Below the pieces are notes generated by a model. The model saw nothing but the letters and a program-made list of their open reading frames with translations. It was not told the origin of the DNA and made no database searches. This document shows, in pieces, positions 9,152 to 17,795 of a stretch of DNA of 50,626 nucleotides. A program made the translations under genes and the position numbers. Positions within the stretch are counted from its first letter, which is position 1. The number at the start of each line of letters is the position of its first letter. Location of the stretch: contig CALUPL010000011.1 in assembly GCA_944322635.1 (NCBI GenBank), positions 1 to 50,626 of the forward strand, read 5' to 3'. This stretch comes from an uncultured Mailhella sp. Lineage in GTDB: Bacteria > Desulfobacterota > Desulfovibrionia > Desulfovibrionales > Desulfovibrionaceae.

Positions 9152-10243
9152 CTATTTCTCCTTATTTTTATAGTACATATTAGCAAGTTCCGTTTCTATT
9201 TCCCAAAAACAACTAAGTAAATGAGGATTAAATACTCCACATTTACCTTCACGAATCATACTCAAAGCGTCCTCTCTCGAAAAAGCCCCCTTATAGCAAC
9301 GTTTGCTTACAAGGGCATCATATACGTCTGCAAGAGAAACGACCTGTGCCCAAACGGAAATTTCATTTCCTTTCAGGCGGTCCGGATACCCTCTGCCATC
9401 CCAGCGCTCATGGTGATGACGTGCAATATCATAGGCATACCGATAGGACTCATGTTCCCGGAGTTGCGGAATCTTCTCCAGCAGAGCGGCCCCCTGAACA
9501 GTATGCGTTTTTATTACCTCAAATTCTTCCGGGGTGAGCCTTCCGGGTTTATTCAATATGGCATCTGGAATGGCGATTTTACCCACATCATGCATAATTG
9601 AGGCCAATGAAATATGCTCTATATCCTGTGCACTCAGTCCCGTTCCCAAGTCTGTGTTGGAAAGCATAAATTTTGTAATGTCATGAATACGACGTACATG
9701 CTCTCCAGATTCACCACTACGAAATTCGATAGCCGTAGCAAGGGAGGCTATCATGCCTTCATTCAATCGAATAATTTTTTGAGCTTGCAGTAGGAGCTCT
9801 GACTGTTGTTCTTCAACCTTATTACCAAGAATCTTTCTTGCACGAAACAGCTCTATAACTGAATTTACACGTCGCTGCACAATATACGGTACTACAGGTT
9901 TACTAATGACATCCATAACTCCCAAGCTATACGCTTCCTGCATAACCGTATCATTTGCTTCACCAGTAATTAAAAAAACTGGAATCTTATCCATAAGTGA
10001 TTCTTGATTCAACCGTCGAAGGACCTGTAATCCGTCCATTTCCGGCATTACGACATCAAGAAGTACCGCACAGTAAGACTCAGGAGATGCCAAAATTTTG
10101 TCAAGTCCTAATTTTCCATTTTCAACTTGCTCTGTAGGATAAAATGAAGAAAAAATATGATCAAGAATTTCTCTATTAATTTCATTATCATCAACAATCA
10201 GCAACGTACTGACTTGTTGTTTGCGCATTAAAGTTTGAATCAT
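9152..10243 (-). CDS. Response regulator with HD-GYP c-di-GMP phosphodiesterase output
   Basis: 363 residues. The N-terminal receiver domain (residues about 14-130) has DDNEIN, the phospho-acceptor Asp in LLDVVMPEMDGLQVL, and SKPV. A coiled linker leads to a complete HD-GYP domain: H in SGEHVRRI, the dyad HDVGKIAIP, KTHT, HHHERWDGRGYP and LADVYDAL. All usual metal ligands are present, so it should hydrolyse c-di-GMP when phosphorylated, in the manner of RpfG. GAGGAG lies just before the ATG. It is first in an operon with the Hpt protein and hybrid kinase. The 280-bp AT-rich gap to the divergent GGDEF gene must hold both promoters. Confidence 0.9.
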   Translation of the reverse strand: MIQTLMRKQQVSTLLIVDDNEINREILDHIFSSFYPTEQVENGKLGLDKILASPESYCAVLLDVVMPEMDGLQVLRRLNQESLMDKIPVFLITGEANDTVMQEAYSLGVMDVISKPVVPYIVQRRVNSVIELFRARKILGNKVEEQQSELLLQAQKIIRLNEGMIASLATAIEFRSGESGEHVRRIHDITKFMLSNTDLGTGLSAQDIEHISLASIMHDVGKIAIPDAILNKPGRLTPEEFEVIKTHTVQGAALLEKIPQLREHESYRYAYDIARHHHERWDGRGYPDRLKGNEISVWAQVVSLADVYDALVSKRCYKGAFSREDALSMIREGKCGVFNPHLLSCFWEIETELANMYYKNKEK

Positions 10244-10522
10244 CTATACTCCTCGATATCAAAAAAATGTTTCAATTATCAACCGGAAATTGTTCTTATC
10301 AAAAAAAAGAACTCCTATAAACATACTTAACCAATGTTTTATTCCCAAAAAATATTTATTTATATTTTCTGTGAAAAAATACATGCCACAAACAACTATA
10401 TTCATCTATTATCTATTATATATATTATTTATTTCTTTTTTACTATATTTTATATTTTTACTTGACTGTTTAATATATATAATTTATAAAATTATGAACT
10501 TTTTTCATGGAGGTGTAAATAT

Positions 10523-11440
10523 ATGTCCCTATATCAAGGTAAATATATTTATACATTTTCTGAGCTAAAAAACGAAGTTGATATACTCCTTCGGTCTTTT
10601 AAAATTATTCGTCTCGTTTCTCCAGACACGTATAAAACTTATATAGTAGGTGATAATGGTCTCATTCCAGATGCAGTATGCTATACTGTATGGAATAAAA
10701 AATCGTGCTGTAAATTTTGTATTTCGAAAAAAGTGCTTACTTCCCATGATTATGGAACAAAACTTGAATCTATATCTGGACATATTTTTATTGTTATTTC
10801 AAAATATATACAACTTGAAGGAAAAAGTTTTGCGTTAGAAATGGTTACTGAACTTACCGACATATCAGGGCTTGGGCAAGAAGAAGTTCTTATGGAAATA
10901 AAGAGACTTCAGGAAGAAAATTCTCGCCTTATGCGTGATCCACTCACAAATTGCTACAGCCGGTATTATATGGATATGTACTTTTATGAATATGCCCATA
11001 CTGCAGAAATAAATAATCAGGAGCTATGTATTGCACTGTTTGATATGGATAACTTCAAGCACATCAACGACAAGTATGGGCATACCATAGGTGATGCCGT
11101 TCTACAAAGCTGCGGGCATTTTTGGCTGAAATACTTTGACATTCACCATCAGAGTTTTATTACTCGTTATGGGGGCGATGAATTCATCATCATTGCCATT
11201 GCAGATGACTACAACGAATTCTGTCAACGCATTATTACTCTCGGAAACTCCATGAGAAAGAATATCGTGCTGGAAGACGGACGTACAGTGCCTTTCTCTT
11301 TCACCATAGGATGCGCCTGCATGAGCGAAATTTTAAAGGAAGACGGTCGTTCCAGGCATGAGGCCTTACTGGCTCTGGCAGACAGCCGCATGTATCAGGG
11401 AAAGCACTCGGGCAGAAATCAGGTCGTCATCCATTCTTGA
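10523..11440 (+). CDS. Diguanylate cyclase (GGDEF) with Cys-containing N-terminal sensor region
   Basis: 305 residues. The C-terminal domain has FDMDNFKHINDKYGH and an intact RYGGDEF (Gly-Gly-Asp-Glu-Phe at 217-221), so c-di-GMP synthesis from two GTP is expected. The usual RxxD inhibitory site five residues before the signature is absent (HQSF is there instead), so product inhibition by that route is unlikely. The first 115 residues look like a small PAS-like sensor with Cys53, Cys62, Cys63 and Cys66, which could bind a metal or sense redox state. There is no membrane segment, so it is cytoplasmic. The start is fixed by GGAGGTG eight bases upstream. It is divergent from the REC/HD-GYP operon and convergent with the adhesin-regulator operon. 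Confidence 0.88.
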   Translation: MSLYQGKYIYTFSELKNEVDILLRSFKIIRLVSPDTYKTYIVGDNGLIPDAVCYTVWNKKSCCKFCISKKVLTSHDYGTKLESISGHIFIVISKYIQLEGKSFALEMVTELTDISGLGQEEVLMEIKRLQEENSRLMRDPLTNCYSRYYMDMYFYEYAHTAEINNQELCIALFDMDNFKHINDKYGHTIGDAVLQSCGHFWLKYFDIHHQSFITRYGGDEFIIIAIADDYNEFCQRIITLGNSMRKNIVLEDGRTVPFSFTIGCACMSEILKEDGRSRHEALLALADSRMYQGKHSGRNQVVIHS

Positions 11441-11500
11441 AAAATAATTCAAGCGGAGTGACATGTTCAATAAAATATGACGGAAAAGTTTTTAAGGTTT

Positions 11501-11531
11501 TTAAGGGAGGAGGCATACTCCTCCCTTTTTT
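11501..11531. terminator. Bidirectional terminator between GGDEF and PAS/HD-GYP genes
   Basis: A 10-bp perfect stem (AAGGGAGGAG/CTCCTCCCTT) with a 5-base loop, T-run on the plus side and TTAAAAACC on the minus side. It serves the two convergent genes. Confidence 0.85.
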
Positions 11532-11537
11532 GTCTGA

Positions 11538-13604
11538 TCAGGAACGTGACGCAATGATGCCTTCCGGCGTTTTTAAAACATTCTTCAGATGCTCAACAAC
11601 GTTTTGATCAAAACAGGCGTTATTCATCAGCTCATCGACGGCCTTTCCAGACTCCATTCCCTCTCGATAAGACCGGGCACTTACCATGGCGCAGAAAGCA
11701 TTAAGAACGGCAAGGATACGGGCTTCGGGTAAAATATTCTCCCCTTGCAACCCCTGAGGATATCCGGAACCATCCATATGCTCATACATTTCATGAAGAG
11801 CACGAGCGACGGGCAGGTCAAAGTCCACATTTTCCATCAGCCGGAAGGCATGCTCCGGAGCCTGATGCACCTGAACAAGCTCTTCTGGAGTAAGCCTGCC
11901 CTTCTTTGTCAAAAGCTCGCGAGGGATAAAAAGCTTTCCGATCTGCGAAAGCAGCGCTCCCATGATCACCGTATTCTTGCTGTCTTCCGACAATCCCATA
12001 TTTCCCGCAACAAGTTCACCGAGCCTGGCCATTCTGTGAGAGTGACCGGCCAGATACGGATCCACACTTTCTTCCGCGCGTGTAAATGCCTCGATAAGAC
12101 TTTTCTGTCTCTGACGCATCCGTTCGCTCTGGCGACGAAATTCCGTGATATCTTTCATGCTGACGACAGCTCCGCGAATACTGCTGCGCATATGCTGTGC
12201 ACTGGAATCGAGAAACGGAAAAAGCGTCACACGATACAGCCTTTTTTCTCCATCTCCATTCCGCTCCATACAGATTTCGCATCCTTCTGCCTTGTTATTA
12301 AGGGCTACTCGGCGGATGTGCTCCAGAAGCGTAGTTGCGGCTTCTACAGGAAAACAGGTAAAAATCAGCTGTTCATTGATCTCCTGCTCTTCCTTACCAA
12401 GAATCACGGCAAGTGCAGGATTGCAAAACCGTATCTGTCCCTTTACATCGGCCATGAACAGACCGATATCAAGGGAGACATTAACGCTGTCCAGAAGCTC
12501 TTTCTGCCGGGAAACGACCTGGTGAAGTCTCTGGAGCTCAGAAGCCACGGCTTTCTGCTGTCGCCCAAAGCCCATCCACCACAAGAGCCCGCAAAGCAAC
12601 ATAAAGCTCAGCCAGCCCAGCGCTCCTACGACATATACGGGAAGCTCCGCCCTAAATATCATTTTGTCCACCGTGGCACTGGGAGTTTCATAAACGAGGC
12701 TCCAGTTCAGGCCAGGAATAAAAATGGACATGGAATACACCGTACCGCCCACTTCGGAAACGCTCCTACGCATTCCAAAAGGCAGTTTCCCCTGATCTTC
12801 GGTAAGCTCTTTCTGCAACTCCGGAGCCAGAGCAACAGGAGCGGGAACCTGCATTCTCTCCCAGTTGTTACCGGCGCGCTGCAACATGGTTGCCGTGGAC
12901 ATATCGTTCTGCTTCGGACGAGCAATAAACTGGGTCACCTTGCTGAGTACCGGTATGGAAGACATGAACACGGCTACGCACTTATCGGGAGCATCCAGAT
13001 CATACACCGGTTCAAATACATCCAGAACCAGACCATTGGCACTTTCTCTGACCGGCAAAAAAACCGTTGTTCCCGTTTTCATGCTCTGCTGCGATGCTGA
13101 GCTCTGAGCAGAAGTCAACGGCGTAGGAGTGCTGAGAGCGGACAAGATTGTCTGCCCCTCCCTATTGACGAGGCGGGCATCCAGCAGACCGTTATAGTTC
13201 ATAAAATCCAAAAGAATACGACGGATAGCCGGAACTTCCTCGGATAGAACTGCTGCGGGTCCGGATAAAGTGACCCCCTGTTCGACATTGTTGATGGCCC
13301 CCGTCACCAGCTTGTCCAACCCGAAGAGGTCGGAAGAAAAAAGCCTGTATGTTTCCGATTCGCTTACCCGGAGCCTCAGCTTTTTCATCTCCCCATTCCA
13401 GATATCAACTGCCTGTACGGCGTCGTCCAGCCAGGATTTCACCACCTGTTCATAACGCTGCAGCACCTCAAGGCGTCGGTTTTCAAGCTGAGAGAAGCAA
13501 AAAAACAGAGCAATGCCTCCTGAAACAAGGGTAAGGCATATCGCAGCCAGAAGAGCCGACTTTTTGGAAAAGCCAGAATAACCGACGGTTTCACGGCTGT
13601 TCAT
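11538..13604 (-). CDS. Membrane PAS/degenerate HD-GYP regulator, DvhD-like (probable c-di-GMP receptor of the adhesin system)
   Basis: About 688 residues: transmembrane helix, roughly 280-residue periplasmic domain, second helix (VVGALGWLSFMLLCGLLWW), PAS domain and a C-terminal HD-GYP-like domain. The GYP motif survives (HMDGSGYPQG, near residue 613), but the HD dyad is Ser553-Gln554 (LLSQIGK) and the later ADVYDAL motif is LNAFCAM, so metal binding and hydrolysis should be lost. A frame extends to a TTG at 13670 overlapping the protease stop, but GGAGG precedes ATG 13604. The gene follows the LapG-like protease. In D. vulgaris the comparable regulator DvhD replaces LapD and binds c-di-GMP; I infer that this protein holds the protease at the inner membrane when c-di-GMP is bound. 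Confidence 0.75.
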   Translation of the reverse strand: MNSRETVGYSGFSKKSALLAAICLTLVSGGIALFFCFSQLENRRLEVLQRYEQVVKSWLDDAVQAVDIWNGEMKKLRLRVSESETYRLFSSDLFGLDKLVTGAINNVEQGVTLSGPAAVLSEEVPAIRRILLDFMNYNGLLDARLVNREGQTILSALSTPTPLTSAQSSASQQSMKTGTTVFLPVRESANGLVLDVFEPVYDLDAPDKCVAVFMSSIPVLSKVTQFIARPKQNDMSTATMLQRAGNNWERMQVPAPVALAPELQKELTEDQGKLPFGMRRSVSEVGGTVYSMSIFIPGLNWSLVYETPSATVDKMIFRAELPVYVVGALGWLSFMLLCGLLWWMGFGRQQKAVASELQRLHQVVSRQKELLDSVNVSLDIGLFMADVKGQIRFCNPALAVILGKEEQEINEQLIFTCFPVEAATTLLEHIRRVALNNKAEGCEICMERNGDGEKRLYRVTLFPFLDSSAQHMRSSIRGAVVSMKDITEFRRQSERMRQRQKSLIEAFTRAEESVDPYLAGHSHRMARLGELVAGNMGLSEDSKNTVIMGALLSQIGKLFIPRELLTKKGRLTPEELVQVHQAPEHAFRLMENVDFDLPVARALHEMYEHMDGSGYPQGLQGENILPEARILAVLNAFCAMVSARSYREGMESGKAVDELMNNACFDQNVVEHLKNVLKTPEGIIASRS

Positions 13605-13666
13605 CGCATTCCTCCATCCCATGGGAACTTTATTTTGAAGTAGCTTGCAGACGCTGGAAAGCTTTA

Positions 13667-14320
13667 TCAACGAGCTTTTACATGAACCCAGCGATGTTTT
13701 TCGTTGACTGAAAACTGCGGCACATAATTTCGTATTCGTTCCGCAGGACGAACGGCTTCCGACAGATTATCCAGAATATAGATCTTGTCCCCGTCATATA
13801 CGGCAAGTATGGCATGACCTATATTGCGAACAGTTTCTCTGACCACTACAATGCGCATATCATCTATGGGGACCCCGAGTTCTTTCAAGGTAAAATACTT
13901 GACGATACAATAATCCTCGCAATCCCCGGATTTGGCCAGAAATTGATAGGGAGCAGCCCAATAATCCGATTTCCCATAAACTTCCGGATCGGTACGATAA
14001 GGCCACAGGTTCCAAAATCTATTAACTATATTGAGTTTTTCCAGTAGAGGTTTACCGGAAGCCCTGCTTTTAAGCTCTTTCCAAAGTGTCGATGAATTGA
14101 AGCGTTTTTCATCAAAAAAAATCGGATTTTTTCGGTTCCGCTCTATGGCGGAAAGCCAGTTCTGCTGCTTTTTCAAATCCATCTGAAACTCTACGGTTCC
14201 GAACAGCCTTGCCTTTGCAAAGGCAGACTCGGGAATCGTAAGAAAACACAGTACACAGGCTACACACTGTGCAAGAGCCCATAAGCACCCGATACGCACG
14301 GTATGTACCTTGATGTTCAT
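13667..14320 (-). CDS. lapG: LapG/DvhG-like periplasmic cysteine protease (transglutaminase-like, BTLCP family)
   Basis: 217 residues with a signal peptide (hydrophobic run CLWALAQCVACVLCFLTI, likely cleavage after SAFA). The catalytic triad is visible as Cys134 (SGDCEDY), His169 (IGHAIL) and Asp184 (YILDNL), as in LapG-type peptidases. The family cuts RTX adhesins near their N-terminus at a di-alanine site and so frees them from the outer membrane; a calcium ion is required in known members. The adhesin at 22089-29840 carries suitable PAAG and AAG motifs. Directly downstream lies the membrane regulator that should sequester it. The gene is 131 bases from the tolC-like gene, past a strong terminator, so it may have its own promoter. 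Confidence 0.85.
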   Translation of the reverse strand: MNIKVHTVRIGCLWALAQCVACVLCFLTIPESAFAKARLFGTVEFQMDLKKQQNWLSAIERNRKNPIFFDEKRFNSSTLWKELKSRASGKPLLEKLNIVNRFWNLWPYRTDPEVYGKSDYWAAPYQFLAKSGDCEDYCIVKYFTLKELGVPIDDMRIVVVRETVRNIGHAILAVYDGDKIYILDNLSEAVRPAERIRNYVPQFSVNEKHRWVHVKAR

Positions 14321-14402
14321 GTATTTTTACTCTCCGGACAGTTGACTGCCGCAAGGATCACGCTACATTGCTCCCGGTTGATACATGCGGAATGCAGCAA
14401 CG

Positions 14403-14435
14403 ACAAAAGGGCCAGAGTACTCCAGTCTCCGGCCC
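14403..14435 (-). terminator. Rho-independent terminator of the TolC-like gene
   Basis: On the minus strand a 9-bp stem GGGCCGGAG/CTCTGGCCC (one G-U pair) with a 9-base loop is followed by TTTTGTC, 16 bases past the stop. It lies between the secretion genes and the lapG-like gene. Confidence 0.75.
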
Positions 14436-14450
14436 ATGAAATCAACAGTC

Positions 14451-15875
14451 CTAGTCTGGCATAGTCAGCTGATCGAGAGGTTCACTGTCATGAGGAGTGG
14501 TTTTGAGAGCCTCGGTGCTGATGTTGAAAGAAGGCAAAAGATCTCCGGCAAGAGCCTTCATGCGATAGGCGGCAATAAGCGTATTGCCGAGAGCCGTGGC
14601 TGCCTGGGTGGATGAATTGAACAGTTCATTTTCCGCATCAAGCACGTCAAGCAGGCTGCGCTCACCCATGACAAACTGCTCTTCATAAGCATTACGGGTC
14701 GTTTTATTGTACTCAATCGCCTCACGATAAAATTCAAGCTGTTTCTGAGCCGAAAGAAATTCCGTCCAGCTCTCCTCAACGTTGAGCTTCAGATCGTCCA
14801 TATAGTCATAAAGCACTCGACGACTCTGACGGATACGGGCAGCGGCGGCCTTGCTTTCTGCAACATCGGCCCCGCTGTTGAAAAGATTCCAGCGCACAAC
14901 GGCAGCAACGCCCACCTCGGCTGTCCACAGTTCACTCTTGCCGTCGCGATCGGAATAGGAGGGACCGGCTTCAATGCTCACGGACGGGCTGTAAGCGGAG
15001 CGAACCTGTTCTCTGACGGCAGTTGCGGCCTTTACATCTTCGAGGTAGGCGGAAACCTTGGGGTTACCCTTCTGGGCAGCCTTGAGCACGTCTTCAGGAC
15101 TCTGAAACATTTCGGCAGGCATATTCACAGGACCAAGCTTCATGGCCGAGTGACGGGTCAGACGCGTATAGGTATCCTCGCCTTTCTGCAAAGAAGCACG
15201 GGCTTCGGTCAACGTCGAACGGGCTCGGGCAAGACGGCTCTGAGCCTGAGAAACGTCGGCCATGGTATCCACTCCCTGAGCTTCACGGGCTCGGGCCTTT
15301 TCAAGAATTTCTTCATGACGGGTCACATTATCCTGCGCCAGCTGATAAATCTGCTGACGACGCAGAACGTCAACATGCGCAATAATGGCATCGAGTGCCA
15401 GTGAGTTGGCATTGTCCAGCACACGATGATTGAGAGATCTATAGGTTGCCTCGGCCTCGCGAACCCGACCGCGGGTAGCCCAGCCGTCCCAAAGCGGCTG
15501 CGTAACCAGCAGAGAAGCAGACGAATAGGGAGCTGCATCATTATAGCCATAGGAGCGCGTCGTACTGTCGGTAAGTTTTCCGAATCCGCCTCTGGCCGTA
15601 AGGTCCACACGCGGACCGTAGCCTGCCTTCGCTCGATCCACCTCATACTCTGCGGCCGTTCTGTTTTCCTGAATAGCTTTTAATGAATTGTTGTTGCGCA
15701 ACATGGCCTCAATGGATTCTTTGAGAGGAATCGCATCATTACTTCCGGCAGCACAGGTAAGAGGAGAACACAGCAGTACCCCGAGACAGCCGGAAACAAC
15801 CAGAAAAGAAAAATTTTTTGGTAAAAGCCCTTTTCCGTTATTATGAAGACTTGAAAGAGTGCGGAAGAGAGACAT
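14451..15875 (-). CDS. TolC-family outer-membrane protein of the type I secretion system (LapE/DvhE-like)
   Basis: About 474 residues with an N-terminal signal peptide (FLVVSGCLGVLLCS, cleavage near TCAAG). The body has the two-fold repeated, Ala- and Gln-rich helical pattern of TolC proteins (LRNNNSLKAIQENRTAAEYEV early; YKNTTRNAYEEQF-type helices and VLDAENELFNSSTQAATA late). It should form the trimeric outer-membrane channel through which the adhesin is exported and in which its retention module is held. An in-frame ATG lies four codons upstream (15887), but GGAG stands six bases before the ATG at 15875, favouring the shorter form. It sits 360 AT-rich bases after the membrane fusion protein and so may be transcribed separately. 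Confidence 0.88.
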   Translation of the reverse strand: MSLFRTLSSLHNNGKGLLPKNFSFLVVSGCLGVLLCSPLTCAAGSNDAIPLKESIEAMLRNNNSLKAIQENRTAAEYEVDRAKAGYGPRVDLTARGGFGKLTDSTTRSYGYNDAAPYSSASLLVTQPLWDGWATRGRVREAEATYRSLNHRVLDNANSLALDAIIAHVDVLRRQQIYQLAQDNVTRHEEILEKARAREAQGVDTMADVSQAQSRLARARSTLTEARASLQKGEDTYTRLTRHSAMKLGPVNMPAEMFQSPEDVLKAAQKGNPKVSAYLEDVKAATAVREQVRSAYSPSVSIEAGPSYSDRDGKSELWTAEVGVAAVVRWNLFNSGADVAESKAAAARIRQSRRVLYDYMDDLKLNVEESWTEFLSAQKQLEFYREAIEYNKTTRNAYEEQFVMGERSLLDVLDAENELFNSSTQAATALGNTLIAAYRMKALAGDLLPSFNISTEALKTTPHDSEPLDQLTMPD

Positions 15876-16236
15876 AAAAAACTCCATAAAAACAAAAGGT
15901 TATGCTATAAAAATATAACCGTTCCCTTTCATGCAGAAGTATGACCCTGCATGACCATCCCTGCCACATGCTTTTTTACCAGCATACTAAATATTTATAT
16001 ATCGTCAAGCAACAATATAACATTACATATACAAAAGAAACCTTTTTATATATAACCATATCACATTACATACTATATTCGGCATAAAATATTAATTACC
16101 AGCTATCATCATATTATTTTATATTATAGTTTTTCCATTTATTACTCCATATATCTATAAAAAAAATTATAAATATAGGTAAATAAAATAAATTATATAT
16201 TTTATAAAACTTCTATAATTTTGAAAAATAATTGCT
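15876..16236. other. AT-rich intergenic region between tolC-like and hlyD-like genes
   Basis: About 360 bases, very AT-rich, with no open frame of note and no clear terminator after the hlyD-like gene. It probably contains the promoter for the TolC-like gene. Nothing else can be supported. Confidence 0.5.
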
Positions 16237-17748
16237 CTATTTTTCTCTCAAAGCATTTTGTTTTGCCTTGAGAATAGGCTTAAGAAGATAATCCAAAACG
16301 GTCTTTTTACCGGTCATAATATCTACCGTCGTCATCATGCCAGGCATAATCGGCAGAGATTCTCCATGGTATAAGATGGATGTTTTAGGTGTACGCACCT
16401 TAACCTGGTAATAGAACTCTCCCCTCTTGTCTTCTATGGTATCGGCACTGATCTGTTCCAGTACGCCGTCCAGTCCACCATAAATGGAAAAGTCATAAGC
16501 CGAAACCTTTACCATGGCCGGTTGGCCGGGATGAAGAAACGCCACGTCTGCCGGCCGGACCCTTGCTTCCACAAGAAGCGTATCATCCAGCGGAACAATT
16601 TCCATGATGGGTTCACCAGGCTTGACCACACCTCCCAAGGTATTGATGTATATTTGCTTTACCGTGCCGCGAACGGGAGACCGAAGCTCTGTTCTGGTCA
16701 CGCGATCGCTTCCGGCGGACAGGCTTTCACGAAGAGAAGCAAGTTCCAGACTACGCTTGTTGATTTCTTCCATAAGTGCGGCATCAAGCTCCGCCTTCCT
16801 CAATGCTATTCTGTGCTCCGCCTCGCTGGCCGCAGCTTCCGCACGGGGAATGGATACTTCAAGGGTATTGATTTCACCTTGCGTCTGCACGGCCCTTTCC
16901 TGAAGTTCCAGATATTGCGCTCTGGAATAGCTGCGCTTTGCCAGAAGAGACGAGGCCATGTTCAACTGCTGCCTTATGAGAGAAAGACTCCGGGTGAGCT
17001 GCTCTTTCCGAGCCAGCTGCTCCTTTACTTCCTGGCTGCGCTGCTCGGACTGCGCCTTAAGAACATCCAGCTCGGACTTACGCTGACGCTCCTGCACGGA
17101 AAAGGTCTCCTGCTGCACCTGCGTAAGATTACGTCCCTGCTCCAGCTGATCCTCCGTCAGCGTATAGCCTATTCCTCTTTCCAGCCAAGCCTTCATGTTT
17201 TCAGGCCAGGTGAGCGGCGTTTCGGCAACGGAGGCGCGCAGCCTGCGAATGGAAATCAGATTTTCCATAGCCTTGTACAGCATGTCGCGTACGTTGCTTT
17301 CCGCCATTTCGTTGTTTATCCGGGCCAGGACATCGTTTTTTTCAACTATCTGCCCTTCATGAACCTCCACGCTGCTCAAAATGCCGCCCTCAAGATTTTG
17401 AATGATCTGCGTGCGGGAAGAAGGAACCACCTGCCCTTCTGCATGCGTTACCTCGTCAAGGGTTGCAACACTGGCCCACAAAAGAAACACCGCAAAGAAA
17501 GCAAATACCCCCACAGACAACCAACGGGCACTTTTTGTGGGGCGTCTGGCCAGCGCCGCTTCCACTTCCGCAGCATATGGAAGATCCTCGGGAAGCAGCT
17601 TACTGGAAAGGGCCGCAGGCTCAAACAGACTTTGCGCCGCCTTGGGAGCAGACGGATTTCCTGCAGAACCAGAAGGGCCTCCGAATTCTTCCGAAATCTG
17701 GCTTGTAGCCGACTCAAATTCGGGATTTTTTTTCTTTTCATCATCCAT
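16237..17748 (-). CDS. HlyD-family membrane fusion protein of the type I secretion system (LapC/DvhC-like)
   Basis: 503 residues. A Pro- and Ser-rich cytoplasmic N-terminus of about 85 residues precedes one membrane helix (WLSVGVFAFFAVFLLWASVA). Then come a lipoyl-type segment (VHEGQIVEKNDVLARI), a long coiled-coil hairpin (about residues 170-340, rich in Gln, Glu and Arg), a second lipoyl half (LRSPVRGTVKQI) and the C-terminal beta-barrel with MPGMMTTVDIMTGKKTVLDYLLKP, a HlyD hallmark. It spans the periplasm and links the ABC transporter to the TolC-like channel. It follows the transporter gene after 47 bases on the same strand. Confidence 0.9.
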   Translation of the reverse strand: MDDEKKKNPEFESATSQISEEFGGPSGSAGNPSAPKAAQSLFEPAALSSKLLPEDLPYAAEVEAALARRPTKSARWLSVGVFAFFAVFLLWASVATLDEVTHAEGQVVPSSRTQIIQNLEGGILSSVEVHEGQIVEKNDVLARINNEMAESNVRDMLYKAMENLISIRRLRASVAETPLTWPENMKAWLERGIGYTLTEDQLEQGRNLTQVQQETFSVQERQRKSELDVLKAQSEQRSQEVKEQLARKEQLTRSLSLIRQQLNMASSLLAKRSYSRAQYLELQERAVQTQGEINTLEVSIPRAEAAASEAEHRIALRKAELDAALMEEINKRSLELASLRESLSAGSDRVTRTELRSPVRGTVKQIYINTLGGVVKPGEPIMEIVPLDDTLLVEARVRPADVAFLHPGQPAMVKVSAYDFSIYGGLDGVLEQISADTIEDKRGEFYYQVKVRTPKTSILYHGESLPIMPGMMTTVDIMTGKKTVLDYLLKPILKAKQNALREK

Positions 17749-17795
17749 AACGTACTGAATCCGTTACATTATAATAATCACAGCAGAAAAGCCGA

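Noticed and set aside
10253..10264. TCGATATCAAAA near the REC/HD-GYP start as a further MarR site
   Set aside because: It overlaps the Shine-Dalgarno region and lacks the outer palindrome, so it is more likely chance.
10290..10568. Plus-strand 92-codon hydrophobic frame before the GGDEF gene
   Set aside because: AT-rich intergenic DNA yields such frames; it overlaps the well-supported GGDEF start in another frame.
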